Assembly: GCA_004154925.1 (NCBI GenBank)
Contig: QJNS01000068.1
Span: 124,001 to 188,000 of the forward strand
Direction: 5' to 3'
Source: Monosporascus cannonballus
Lineage: Eukaryota > Ascomycota > Sordariomycetes > Xylariales
Length of the DNA stretch: 64,000 nt
Of this stretch, positions 11,184 to 22,949 are shown piece by piece. A program made the position numbers and the translations under genes. A model generated the notes under the pieces. The model had not been told where the DNA came from and did no database searches. It was given only the letters and a program-made list of their open reading frames with translations. Position 1 is the stretch's first letter. The number at the start of each line of letters is the position of its first letter.

Positions 11184-14094
11184 ATTTTGAATTAATAACA
11201 TTATTTGACTTGAAATAATATAATTAATAATATGGTTATAAATTAATAATTAATTTACAAAGTCTTTAATAATAATAATATTTAAACAATAACAAATAAT
11301 AATTCCGTTTAAATATTATTTTTAATAATTTCATTTTTTAAACCTATTTTTTACTTGCTTTAAAAAGTATTGACTGATTTTAAATGTTTTAAATAATTTA
11401 CAAAAAATTCGAAAATAAAAACAAAATCTAATATATTAGAAGACATTTAAAAAAGTAAATTAAATTATTTGATTATATTTTATTAAGACATTAAAATAAA
11501 ATTTAAACTTTGTTAAATCGAAAGGAGATATTAATATATTTATAAAATTATCATTATTTTGTATATAATATCGAACGTATTTTGGGCATTTTCTTATTTA
11601 TTTCGTTATATTTGTCGTAGGGATAAAATTTGTAATTAAACGACTTGTAAAAATTATAATTATTTAATTCGAATTTATTATAAGGGAATATATAATTTTA
11701 TTTATAAAAAATTAAAGATTCAATGTCGTATAAATATATAATAATTTTAAATAATTCAAAAAAGATTAATAAACGTTTTCGAAATTAAAAACCAAAAAAG
11801 GCTGAAATATAAATTTAATAATTATATTACAAAAAGTTAGTATTTAATTATAACAATACGTTTATTAAATTAGTATAAAAATAAAAGTTAGAATAAAAAA
11901 TATTAATAATTAAACTTTATAATTACTTAAAAAGAGAAATATTTTTTAATAATATTAATCCAAATATTTGTTAAATTAAATTATTTTAAAAATAGAAATC
12001 GATCAGCAACAATATATTTAGCGTATAGGAAATGTTAAAATATATATAATAATAAATTTGAAATAAATATTAATATTTTTCGATCCAATAATATATCTTA
12101 TAAGATCGCTTTATTTATAAAATTTAAGATTATACTTAGAAAAATCAGAGTAAAATTAAATATTATATTTATAAAAAAAGAGATAAAAGGTTTATGAATA
12201 TTCTGTATTTAAACATTGTAGTAAAATAATTAAATAGTAATATTTAAAAAATAACGTAAAGAAAATTAAAAAAGTAACAAAAGAATTCTTAATATAATTC
12301 GAGCTTAATACGAAATAAATTGATTGCCACGAAAGGTTCGACATAAAATACGAGAAATTAAAAGACTGGTAGAAAAAACGTTAAAAATAATAATATATTT
12401 TAAAAATAATTAATCAAGTACTAAAAATACCTGATATATAAAAATTACAAGTTATTTATGTATAAACGTATTTTACGTATATATAAAGAAACATTTAATT
12501 TCCTTAATTAAATCGGAAATAATAATGTAAATAAACCATAAGTTCGATATTTTCAAATTAACAATTCATAAAATAATATCAATAAATAAATAACTTTATA
12601 AATTTAATTTAAAAAAGATAATAGTCGTAAAACCACCGGTTTTATTCTTATAATTAATATAATTATTTATTCATAAATACATTAAATTAATATATATTAA
12701 AAAACGTTATAAACCGTTATTATAGACCTTTATTTTTAATTGATATTTATTATAAACCTTAAAACGAAACAAGCATTTAAAAGAAATTCCGTAATTTACA
12801 AAAATATTTATTAGAAAAACAAAAATTTAAAAAATACGGGTGCCAATAAAAAGAATAAATATTATAATATAAGATATTATAAATTGATTAATGAATAAAC
12901 TTTAACAAATCGAAGAAAGAAATATAAAAAAGTATTTGAAAAAGACTTAAAATAAAGACATTTTAACAAATTTAATGGAATTTTTAATAGAATTTTTAAA
13001 AATGATAATAAGAGTTATTAATAACTTTATTATTTTATTTATACGAATTAAAAGGCATTAATATATCGTAATAATAAATTACAGAATTTCGGGCATATTT
13101 TATATTATATCAAATATTATTAATAACTTTAATTTATTATAAAAATATAAATTAAAATCTTACATAATTATAAATGCCGAAAGTTTAGATTGTATTTAGA
13201 ATTATAAAAAGATTTAATACGAAATTAATTTCGGTATCGTTTAATTTAAGAATTACGATGTAATTTTAAAATTACTTCAAATATATTATTACGAAATTTA
13301 AATTAAAGAATAACTTGGTTACATAAAATGTATTTTATATTTTATTGATAAAACGCCATTAAAAATATATATAAAATCAAATATAATAATATATGTAAAA
13401 GCAAGAATATAATAAATACTCCATTATTTAAAGACATAAAATATGAAAATGAAGATTTAAAAATACGACATATTATTTGTATTATTAAACCAAAATTTAA
13501 ATAATAAATTAATAATTTAACAGAATACACTTTAAAATTAGAGATTTTAATTATTATATTATTATAATAACAAAGATATAAACAGGTTTTTGTAAAAATA
13601 AATTTAATACGAAATTATAAAAATATAAAAAATAGAATTATAAAATAATTTTTAAAAAGGTTTATTTACGAAATTTCATTTTATTTATAACTTTGACGAA
13701 AAGGTTTTACGGGTTTTAAAATTTTCTTTTGGGAAAGTCGGTTATAAAGAGAATGAATTTAATTCTCGAAATTATTTGTAAAATATTTTATTTTTTTCAA
13801 ATTTAAAAAACTAATAAATTGTTATTTGAAATCAATTACCGATAATTAAACAGTATCATAATTAAAAATCGATTATTATTATCCTTAATTATTAAAGATA
13901 AAAACCGATTTTACGGAATTAAATAATTAATAATATTTAATATTATAACTAAGTATTATTATATGAAAATTAAAAAATACACATAAAAAATAATTATTAA
14001 GATACAATGCCAATTATTTATGTATTTAATTATATAAGAATGATTTACAAATATATCAGTAATTTTTTAGCGGATAGTACATTATATATTACGA

Positions 14095-14430
14095 AAATAT
14101 TTTAACGATTTTATTATATGTACTTTTGAAGATATATTGTATATATTTAAAAATTAAAAGACATATATAAAATATGTTTATCACGTTTTTTAAGCCTTTT
14201 AAAACATTAAAATATTAATTAATATTAAAGAAGAATTCGATAAATAAGAAATAAAATACCTGGGATATATTATTATTTCGAATTATATTAAAATATATAT
14301 AAAGGCAATTATTATAATAATAGAATATTAAAAACGAATTATAATTAAAAACATACAAATATTTTTTAAATTTATTAATCTTTTTGAAAATATTATTCGA
14401 AATTTTAGTAAAACTTTAATTCTTTATTTA
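14095..14430 (+). pseudogene. E2 reverse transcriptase, catalytic-box to thumb part
   Basis: The plus frame gives a degenerate YxDD-box equivalent (TFEDILYIF near 14120), then IKNIQIFFKFINLFENIIRNFSK. The latter matches the Gypsy thumb pattern VKEVQSFLGFANFYRRFIxxFSKIA. The same pattern is readable in E3, E5 and E6. Several stops break the frame. Confidence 0.6.
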
Positions 14431-14862
14431 ATCTTTATAAAAAAAGAATTAATATAAATATTATAATTAAAGAAAGTTTTAAACAAAATAGAAAATGCGA
14501 TTGTTAATATGGTAATACTAATTGTATATAAATTAATACGTTCTGTTAAATTAAAAATTATTATTTTGAATTATATTATAAATATAGTGACTAAATAATA
14601 AATGAATTAAAATAAAATATATCTTATTATATTTTTACGAACATTAAAAAGAGTTAAATTTAATTAGGTTATTATAAACCAAATATGTATAATTATTATT
14701 ATTGTTTTTCGAAAATATATACATATTCTAAAGAAAAGAATTTGTTAAAGTACAGTTTATATAGATTATTAAAATTTTACCGGTTTTATTACGATTAAAA
14801 AAGCTTACGAAAAAATAATTACGATATGCAGAAAAAATAACGAATTTTAATTTCTTTATTAT

Positions 14863-15280
14863 TATTACAGGAACCAGGGTTCCTGCCTCCAAGAAATCTA
14901 CCTTTGAAGCCTAGCGCGGACCTGTCACGGCTAAACTCCGGATAGGGAGGCTTGGTTTGTTCTGTGATCTAAATGATTTAAGTGATTTGATTAAATCATA
15001 TAGATTACGTAAATCCACGATATATTCACTTTAAGGAATTGGGATATATAATAAATCGGTTTCTTATATAAATAACACCTATTTAGTTTCGTTCTTTAAC
15101 TATCAATTTAAGCTTTTAATCCAAAGGTAATTGCACCGTTCTCTAATTAAAAGAAAAATATTTAAATCTTTTTAACAAATAAATCATTAAATCATTCCTC
15201 GCCCTATTGTTACCTGCAAATCAAGACCCTTTTCGGATACTGCTTATACCTCCAGGTGGATGTATGACAGGTTCGTTACA
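14863..15280 (+). mobile_element. Solo LTR (418 bp) inside E2
   Basis: Begins TATTACAGGAACC (TG-initial form with one G-to-A change) and ends GGTTCGTTACA. Flanked by ATTAT on both sides (14858-14862 and 15281-15285). Removing it restores the RNase H-linker sequence of E2 as seen in E4. It is GC-normal compared with its host. A TATATAAATA box near 15,075 suggests a plus-oriented LTR promoter. An imperfect hairpin GGAACC-AG-GGTTCC lies at its start. No matching internal region occurs in the window. Confidence 0.75.
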
Positions 15281-15789
15281 ATTATTTACAAAAAAAGTTT
15301 AAATAATAACAAAACGGATATATTAAATAAGTAACCAAATTTCGAAAATAATCGGTTAAAATTAGTTATATAATTTTCGATATTATTTTACAAAATGTTT
15401 ATATTTATGTTAAATTGCGATGATACTGGTAATATTCTATAACATATATTAAGAAATTAAACACTATGACGATAATTTATTTAAAAACAAAAAAATTCAA
15501 ATAAGTTATAACGTTTTCAAAAATGTTAAAGAATGTAATACATAATATATATAAATATTAATTATAAAATGATTTAGAAATTTGTAATGTTTTAAAATAT
15601 TTTTAATATATTTATTATTTTTTAATTTAAAAAATAGTAATTTAAAAAGTATAAGAATATTATAACTTTTACAATAAAACTAAAACACACTTATATAGAC
15701 TTTATCGAAAATTAAAATTATTATTAATTTTTAAAAAATTATAAAATTAGATTATTAAAATTTTTGTTAATAAATTTCGTTTATTAGAA

Positions 15790-15965
15790 AATTTGATACC
15801 AAAAATATATTGCTATAACGTTTTCGTAATTATTAATAGATTTACGAAATTCTTTTATTTTATATCTTATGAATCCTATTACAACCGAATAAATAATATA
15901 TATATATATTTTAAAAATATTTTCAATATTTACGGATTATTGTGCGAAATTATTTCGGACAAATA
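15790..15965 (+). pseudogene. E2 integrase core fragment
   Basis: The run VFVIINRFTKFFYFISYES is followed by INIYGLLCEIISDK. It matches VVVDRFTKxAYF and HGLPxEIISDRG of the Gypsy integrase core. The Asp of VDRF is Asn; the catalytic Asp of ISD is retained. The solo LTR at 16016 lies just downstream. Confidence 0.65.
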
Positions 15966-16015
15966 AATTAGATGTATTTAGAAAACTTGATAAAGATTTA
16001 TAAAATATATCAATT

Positions 16016-16203
16016 TGTGATGGGGCTATATGGAGCCTTATTATAGAGCACCGGACAAACGCCGTTACCAAGCAGCACTAGCGCAGCGCTTTATATGCGA
16101 ACACATACAACTGTATTTTCATATTTCCTTTCTTTTCTCTTTAGCTAGAAAATAAACTCTTATTGGCAACTGATTACAGACCGCTCAGATGAAGCCTTTT
16201 ACA
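16016..16203. mobile_element. Solo LTR (188 bp) inside E2
   Basis: Starts TGTGATGGGGC, ends GCCTTTTACA, and has CAATT on both sides (16011-16015 and 16204-16208). GC-normal and visibly younger than the AT-rich sequence around it. Its short length suggests a Copia-type or TRIM-like LTR. No internal region or second copy is in the window. Confidence 0.75.
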
Positions 16204-17269
16204 CAATTTAAACTATTAATTATTTAATGTACTTAAACTTTAAATAGATAAATAAATAAAATCTTTAAGTCAAACGTTAATAACGTATTTATTATATTAT
16301 ATTAATTAATAATAAATTAATTAGGTTAAAACATATTTATTATTTCATTAACCCATAATTGCAATTAGTATAACGCTATTACAATAATTTTAATATATAT
16401 AAATATGGGTTTTATAATAAATATTTATAGAAATATGCGTAATAAATTTGTTAATACTAAGGTAATTTTTATATTAAAATAAGTTAAATAATTATATTAA
16501 AAATAAAAATAAAATTAAGAAGTATGCTTAATTAAAAAGATAAATATTATAACGAAAAGTTATTAAAAATGAACTTTGAAAAAAGAAAGAATAATTTATT
16601 TTGTTATAAAAGAGGTAAACGAAAAAACTTAATTAAAAGCTAAAATTTAACTATTTTTATTTATATAAAATTTATAAAAAGGTTCTAAAATAATATTGAC
16701 AACCTTTACGTAAAGTTAAATTTTATTTAATTCTGTATTCTTTTACTAAAATTAACAATAAATACTAAAAAAGTTTATACGAAACGAAATAATATGAATA
16801 TAAAAAATTAGATTATATACGAAACAAAAAGATATTTCAACATAAAAAATTAAAAAAAACCATTTAATATTTAATTTAATAAAGAGTTATGAATTTAAAA
16901 ATTTTAGAAAATCTGTAAACATTTTTATTAATAAGTAATGTTTATTAAGAAATTTGTATTAATAATATCGGAGATATTTACCTAATAATTTCGTTAATAA
17001 TTAATTATTAATAATATTAACGTTGGCTTAATCACCGGAAGTTATTATAAGCGTTAATACGGTTATTTCAGTTAATAATTATTTTTGTTTTCGTTTAAAA
17101 CGTTGAAATATTTTTATTATTTTACCGTTTTTAATATTATAATAAAGTATTGTTATACTTCGATAATAAAAGATTTGTCGTTATTTTTAAAAATGATATA
17201 TTTGCTAATAATAGTACGTAATTTCTTTTCGATTTCTTTTTACGTTTTAAATCTTTTTTTATTAAGAAA

Positions 17270-17441
17270 TGTGAGATAACAAGGATGCGACGCTAACCAC
17301 AATACCAAAAGGTCAACAATTCCAAACCCTTCTGGGCTATATCAGCAACTAGTTGCTTTTCTTAATATTTGGAAACGTCTTATCAGGATATATGGGGTCC
17401 TGTTCTAGCTCTTTTGGTTATAGGGGCTGCCTTATCTTATA
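17270..17441. mobile_element. 172-bp short TG...CA element, non-coding
   Basis: It starts TGTGAGATAA and ends TTATCTTATA, giving 9- to 10-bp inverted ends. Flanks AGAAA (17265-17269) and AGAAG (17442-17446) differ by one G-to-A change, so a 5-bp TSD is likely. The sequence matches both arms of the 10768-11067 foldback. On the minus strand one end contains TTGTGGTTAGCGTCGCA, like a tRNA D-arm. It may be a solo LTR of a very small non-autonomous element, or a MITE using a retroviral-type integrase. Confidence 0.65.
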
Positions 17442-17513
17442 AGAAGTTTTTATATTTAATTTCGGACGGCTTAAAAACGTTATAAACACAGCTATAACGA
17501 ATATATAGTATAT

Positions 17514-17889
17514 TGTAACGGCTAAAGAGTTTAACCAACCATTAAACCTTAGTCGTACGGGTTTATGTTAGCAGGAGTATCGTGGGAATCTGAGCAATAA
17601 ATACAGTAATCGTATTACGTCGTGTAATTCCAAGGGTGCCTCAGGTAACGATATTATATTATAAGCTATAGTTATTTAACTTATAAAAATAATAAACGTA
17701 TATATTTAATTTTTTCTTAGTTTAATTTTTTTTTAATTACGTAATTAATAATAATTATAATTATTTGGAATTCCCTTTAATTATTAATAATCACTGGTTT
17801 AGCAGTAATTATCGTTACGTAACCCGGGAGTATTCCGTATAATTCTAGTTTAACCGTTTTTTGCGGCCAAAACTTATTAAGCCGTAATA
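17514..17889 (-). repeat. E3 LTR, left copy (3' LTR in coding sense)
   Basis: 376 bp, beginning TGTAACGGC and ending GCCGTAATA (last C-to-T changed). Pairs with 24329-24704 at equal length. Confidence 0.85.
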
Positions 17890-18099
17890 CAATTTCCCTT
17901 TTCCTAAAAGTCTTGCCCTCAAGATTTTTTTATTTTTTCGTTCGAGAAGTACTTTTTTCTTTTTTTGCTTTCTAAACCATATCGTCTCGTATTTTCAAGA
18001 TTCGTCGGGTTTTTTATTCTTTTATTATTTGTTATATTAATTTTATAAAAGCTTTTAACATATTCGGTTACAAATATTAAGTTTTCTTTTTATTATTTT

Positions 18100-18300
18100 T
18101 CAAAAAATATAAAATATAAAATAATAAAAACCGTTTTAAGGTATAAAAAATACGTTAACCGAAATCGGTCCTGCGAAAATACCGGTATATTTTTTTTTTT
18201 ACAAAATATTCGGTGCAAATATTAGTATTTAAAACGTAAAAAGACGTTTATCGGAAAGTAATTATTAAAATTTTAACGGCTTTATTTTAAGGCTTAATAT
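18100..18300 (+). pseudogene. E3 antisense 3' ORF remnant (opposite to pol)
   Basis: On the plus strand, opposite to E3 pol, the reading KYKIIKTVLRYKKYVNR, six further residues, then TGIFFF is present. It aligns with the antisense frame in E4 (33540-33690), which gives KYEIIKTVLKYKAYVER, seven residues, then TGIFLF. Two different copies thus share a protein-level match on the strand opposite to pol, between integrase and the 3' LTR. Several Tyr codons could be mutated Cys codons. Function unknown. Confidence 0.5.
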
Positions 18301-19399
18301 TTTTATTAAAAAAATAAATAATTTTCTTCCGTTTCGTGTATTTGCGTAAATAAAAAACGTTCATTCGTTTAAAAGGCGTTGTTATAATATAACGTAAATT
18401 TTAATTATTAAACGAATTAAAATAACAAAAACGTTAAAAATAAGAATAATTAAAGGCCGCCGTTATAATTATTATGTTAACGCAGGTTGCGGCCGATTGA
18501 CCCGATATCTCGGTTATTAATTAATTAGGTATTAATTAAAAAATGCTTATTATTATTAATTAAAATCTTTTAATAAACGCTGGACATTAATAAGATTTTT
18601 AACGGGTTCCTAGGTGTTTTCGAAATCCGGGTACTTTTTTTACTTAATTATTAAATAAGTCCGTTTTGTTTTTGCATATTGAAAATCTTTTTTACTTCGT
18701 ATATTTATTTATTTTCCATTTTCATATCGTTTTATATCGTATATACCTTAATTGTATTTACTATTAATTTAAATAAAAAACGTAAAAGATTGCATATAAT
18801 TTAATTTTTAATAAAAGTTTTAATTAATAATTATTATTTTTAAAAAGCTTTCAATGATTTTATATAAACCGATATACTTAAAATCGTGTTTTTTTGTTAA
18901 GTCGTTTTATATGAATATTTTTGGTAACGAAAAAAATTATTTCCCCTTTTTTGAAAATTAATTCTTTTTAGTTTTTCTAATTATAATATTTACTTATTTA
19001 ATTTCGTACGAATTCCAGTTGTATTTTTAATTTTTAATATAACTATCGTAATTATTTTAATATAAGCATTACTTTAATATTAATTGGATCATTATTACAT
19101 ATATCTTTTTATAAATCTTTGGAATAAAACCAAAATTTACGGTTCTAATATCTTTTAATATTTTCGTAATAATTAATATTATAAGTTAATCAGGTAACAA
19201 ATAAATTTTTAACCTAATTACTTTATTTGTAATTAATATAAAATCGTAAGTAAATTTTAAAATTTGGTTTATTCGTTTGATTTATTTATTTATTTAAGGT
19301 TTAAATACATTAAATAACTTATGATTTAGGCCGATTTATATTAGAAGGATTTATTAAAAATTAAATATAACTATCGATTCTTTATTTAAAATAATTTCC

Positions 19400-19620
19400 A
19401 TTAATTATCCGTAAATATGAAAAATATATTTGAAAAAAATGTATGATATTTGTTCGGCGTTTATATCCTTATAATACAATAAAAAATGAGAAATGTTCGT
19501 AAATCAATCGACGATTACGAAAATGCTGTCGTAATATATTCCTATAGCTGGAATTTCTGACATAAGAAACTTAATAATAAAGTCGAATATAATTAAATAC
19601 TATAATCGCTTTGCGACTGG
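19400..19620 (-). pseudogene. E3 integrase core fragment
   Basis: The minus strand reads FDFIIKFLMSEIPAIG, then YYDSIFVIVD, a stop in place of Arg (CGA to TGA), then FTNISHFLLYYKDINAEQ. This is the Gypsy integrase core with its first catalytic Asp and the VDRFTK Asp retained. The stop and other changes disable it. It is immediately left of the foldback insertion. Confidence 0.7.
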
Positions 19621-19828
19621 TAATAACTGTAATTTTCCGTATGGCTTATATCGTTATGCTTTTATTCTGGCGCAAACATTATATTACTATATAATTTTCT
19701 ATACTATTAATTTCATTTTAAAAAAGGAATACGTACGTTGAAACCGTTTTAGGATTTTATGGATTCCTGGATATCCGTATAACTGATGTTCGTATATTTT
19801 TCGTATTAAATCCTTTTAATATTCTTCT

Positions 19829-20106
19829 TGTTATGGCTGCACCATACCATCACGCCACCAGGGCAAAAGATCGGTAGAATGATCGCAATTGTGGCAATCA
19901 TCCTAGTGCTTACAGCTGTCTGTATGTACTCGTACATGTTAGAAGACATTACGGGTGACCAGGCCGTAACACTTTGTTACGGCTTGGTCACCCGTAAGAG
20001 CTCCAGTATATATGCAGCTGTAAGCACCAGGATGGTCGCCACAATTGCGATCATTCCACCGATCTTTTGCCCTGGTAGCGTAATGGTATGGTGCAGCCAT
20101 AACACA
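19829..20106. mobile_element. 278-bp foldback element with a hairpin inside a hairpin, inserted in E3 pol
   Basis: Outer arms 19829-19918 and 20015-20106 are inverted copies differing by about six transitions in 90 bp. Between them lies a second near-perfect 45-bp palindrome (19951-19995), with arms ACGGGTGACC...GCCGTAAC. Ends are TGTTATGG and CCATAACACA, and CTTCT occurs on both sides (19824-19828 and 20107-20111). GC-normal, unlike its host. An open frame of 127 codons across it is a by-product of the palindrome. It separates the RNase H and integrase parts of E3. Confidence 0.8.
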
Positions 20107-20164
20107 CTTCTGGAATTTGGATTTTATTTATTTTTTGGTCTTTTGGAAAACCCTTATTATACTG

Positions 20165-20368
20165 CTAGATCTTCTGGTACATATCGTAAAGTATTGCCCG
20201 AATTGTTATAATTTGCTGCGGGCGTAAATATTCTTTGGTAATAGTATCGAAAATTGTATAGCTAACTTTAACTAATTTTTCTTCGAGGTTTGGTCGCTTG
20301 TTTAGGGCATTTGCTCTATTATTTTCTAAGCCTTTTCTGTAGATAATAACGAAATCGAAGTTCGCCAA
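20165..20368 (-). pseudogene. E3 RNase H C-terminal part and connection
   Basis: The minus frame begins MANFDFVIIYRKGLENNRANALNKRPNLE. It matches the Gypsy RNase H end LAxFDFEIxYRPGKxNxxADALSRRPD. The Asp of ADALS is Asn in this copy. The frame continues with a linker (YLRPQQ), then meets the foldback insertion near 20.1 kb. Confidence 0.8.
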
Positions 20369-20722
20369 TTTTTTCGCGTAACGAAATTATCGTCCTGTAA
20401 ATTTTTTAATCCTAATAAATCGGGTAAAATTTTAATAATTCGTATAAACCTTAACCTAATACAAGCTTCCCTTTAGGAAGTACTTAAATTTTCGGAATAT
20501 TATAATAATGGCCATAAATTCCTTATCTGGAATACCATAATTCAGCTCAGGTTCTTTTAGCTTATATAAAAATAATGTAAAAAGGTGCAATTTGCCTTAA
20601 TTATCTCGCTATGCGATTACTATACCTAACGCATAATCTGAAATATCGGTTTTTAATTTAACAAGGCGGTTTAAATCGTATATAATTAATACTGGCTCGT
20701 TAGTAATCGTATTTTTAATATC

Positions 20723-21600
20723 CTAAAATTTTTTTTCCGTATCTGGCGTCCATTTAAATTCTTTTTCTTTTTTCGTAAAATTTATTAAAGATACAGCTAT
20801 TTTGCTAAAGTTCCGAATAAACTTCTTGTAATAGTTAGCGAATCTAAGGAATACCTGTATTTCTTTAATTATCGTTAACGTCTGCCATTTTATAATTATA
20901 GCGATTTCCTTAGGACTTATCCTAATATATTCTAGAATGATAATATAACCCAGATATTCCATTTCCTGTTTGTAAAATTAACTTTTTTCTATATTAATAA
21001 ATAATCTTACGTCCTGTAAAACATAAAAAACCTTATAAACGTATCCTGCGTATATCTTTTCCGTTTTTTTAAAAAATAAGAATGTCGTCGAAATAACAAG
21101 CAACGAAAACATCGAGGTATTTTGGTAGCACATAATTTATTATCCGTTAAAAAGTGGCTGGTGCGTTCGTAAGTCCTATTAGCGTAACCAAATGCTTAAA
21201 TAATCCGTATTTCGTTTAGAAAGCTATTTTTTATTGGTATTTTTTTTAATTTTGATAAGGTTATATCCATTTTTAAAATCAAATATTATAAACTGTTTAA
21301 TTCCATATAATCGGTTTTTTATTTCCGTAATTTAAGGTAATAATATTCGATCTTTAACCGTAATATCGTTTAATTATCGATAATTAATTATAAGTCGCAA
21401 TTTTTTATTTTTTGTAGATACGAAAAATATAAGGTATCCTATTAATAATATCGAAGGTTAAATTTATCTTTTCTATAACCTATTTTCTACGTATTTTCTG
21501 AAAATACGTAACTTATTTCCGTTAATGTTATAAATAAGGTAAAACTTCGTCGAAAATCCTTTTTTAAGGACTATTTCATAATTCTTTTCGTTATGTTCTA
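20723..21600 (-). pseudogene. E3 reverse transcriptase
   Basis: The clearest pol segment in the window. The thumb reads MEYLGYIIILEYIRISPKEI, then IKEIQVFLRFANYYKKFIRN, then FKWTPDTEKKF at its C-terminal end. Upstream on the minus strand the catalytic box is YFDDILIF (Tyr-Phe-Asp-Asp at 21084-21095), with both Asp residues intact. Stops between the box and the thumb break the frame, so it is a pseudogene. Confidence 0.82.
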
Positions 21601-21949
21601 ATAATTTTATATCAAACTCCTTTTTAAAACGCCGCTTACATCTGTAATATTTTAATAATATATTAATCAGATTTTTTATGTTTTAAAGTTATTATTTTAG
21701 GTCGTTATTTAATTACTTGAATTTTATTTTAATAATAACAATAATACGTCGTAGTTTTCTTTAATACCCATTTTCGTTTCTTATATTTTATCTCTTTAGG
21801 TAATAAGATTTTTATCGTATCCTTATATTTGCAATTGTCGTTATTATCGAGCGAATATTAAGATTTTAATATTTTTTATTTACTAAAAAAATATAAGGTA
21901 AACCCTACCTAGCCGATTTTTTTATTAATCAAAATTCCGTACTGGTGTA

Positions 21950-22115
21950 TCTATGGCAATTCTAAAATTATATCGTAATTTCTAAATAAAACGATATCGA
22001 AATTAATTATTTAATATCGTTTTTAAATACAAATCTCGAAATAATTAATTTCGCGTATAATTTTCCCGTTACCGTAAGCGAATTCCTAATTTTCGGCATT
22101 CGTTGTTATATAAAT
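21950..22115 (-). pseudogene. E3 protease C-terminal region
   Basis: The minus strand gives GKIIREINYFEI, then INFDIVLFRNYDIILELP and HQYGILINKK. The same arrangement follows the retropepsin region in E4 and E6 (family pattern DVVLGxPWLxxxNPxIDWK). It marks the protease-to-RT transition. Confidence 0.5.
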
Positions 22116-22949
22116 TTCTAACCTGTATTTCCATAATAATATAAATTTATTAACTATATTTAGTATAATATAATGTTTATTTAAAATTCCGTAATTTATT
22201 ATTATAATATATTAATACGTTCCGATTGGTATATTTAAAATAATAAGATTATTAACGTTTTTTATCGTTATATTTAAAGCCTTTTTTAAAACTTCTCTTT
22301 AATACCTTTAAGCTTTATTGTTCTGCAGTTTTCTTATAAGTAACTTTTTTTAATTCTTATTTAAATTTATTAAACTTTATTTATATTTCTTCGAATAACG
22401 CGTTAAATTGATGTATTTGTTATTATTGCTAGCATGTTACTTTTTCGAATTATAATAATTATTTTTAATTTTGTTATAATTTCTTTTTTTATCGAATAAA
22501 TTATTTTTTTATATTTCCGATTACATTTTATTATATGTTATCCAAATTATCTTTTTAAAGGTTTTTTATAAATTAACGTATTTCTTCCTTAATAACTTTC
22601 TTTTCGTAAAGGTTTATAATAAATATTAATTAAAAATAAAAATCCGTAATAACTTTCTGGTAATACATTTTTATTATGCGTTAAATTAACTCCTTTTCTA
22701 TTTAGTTATTATATTATTATAAATAACGAAAAGGGTTTTTTTACGGGCATTACTTTTTTCGGGTTAACCCTTTTATTTCGACCAATTGCTAAATGTTTTT
22801 TAAAGTTATAATTCGAAAATATCGATATTATTACTTAATACTTTTGTTATTTTCGATACAATTAAAAAAATCGAATCCTTTATAATATATACGGGTTATT
22901 CCTTTGTAAATATATTATTTTTATTTTTCGTAATCGAAATATTCTTGTC

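Noticed and set aside
13342..13530. Hydrophobic short frames in AT-rich DNA (also 9803-9985, 17085-17279, 40687-40923)
   Set aside because: Phe/Ile/Leu/Tyr-rich translations are expected from very AT-rich DNA; no conserved motif and no start context.
19828..20211. 127-codon plus-strand open frame
   Set aside because: It is produced by the foldback palindrome and runs on into E3 pol sequence in antisense. No protein features.
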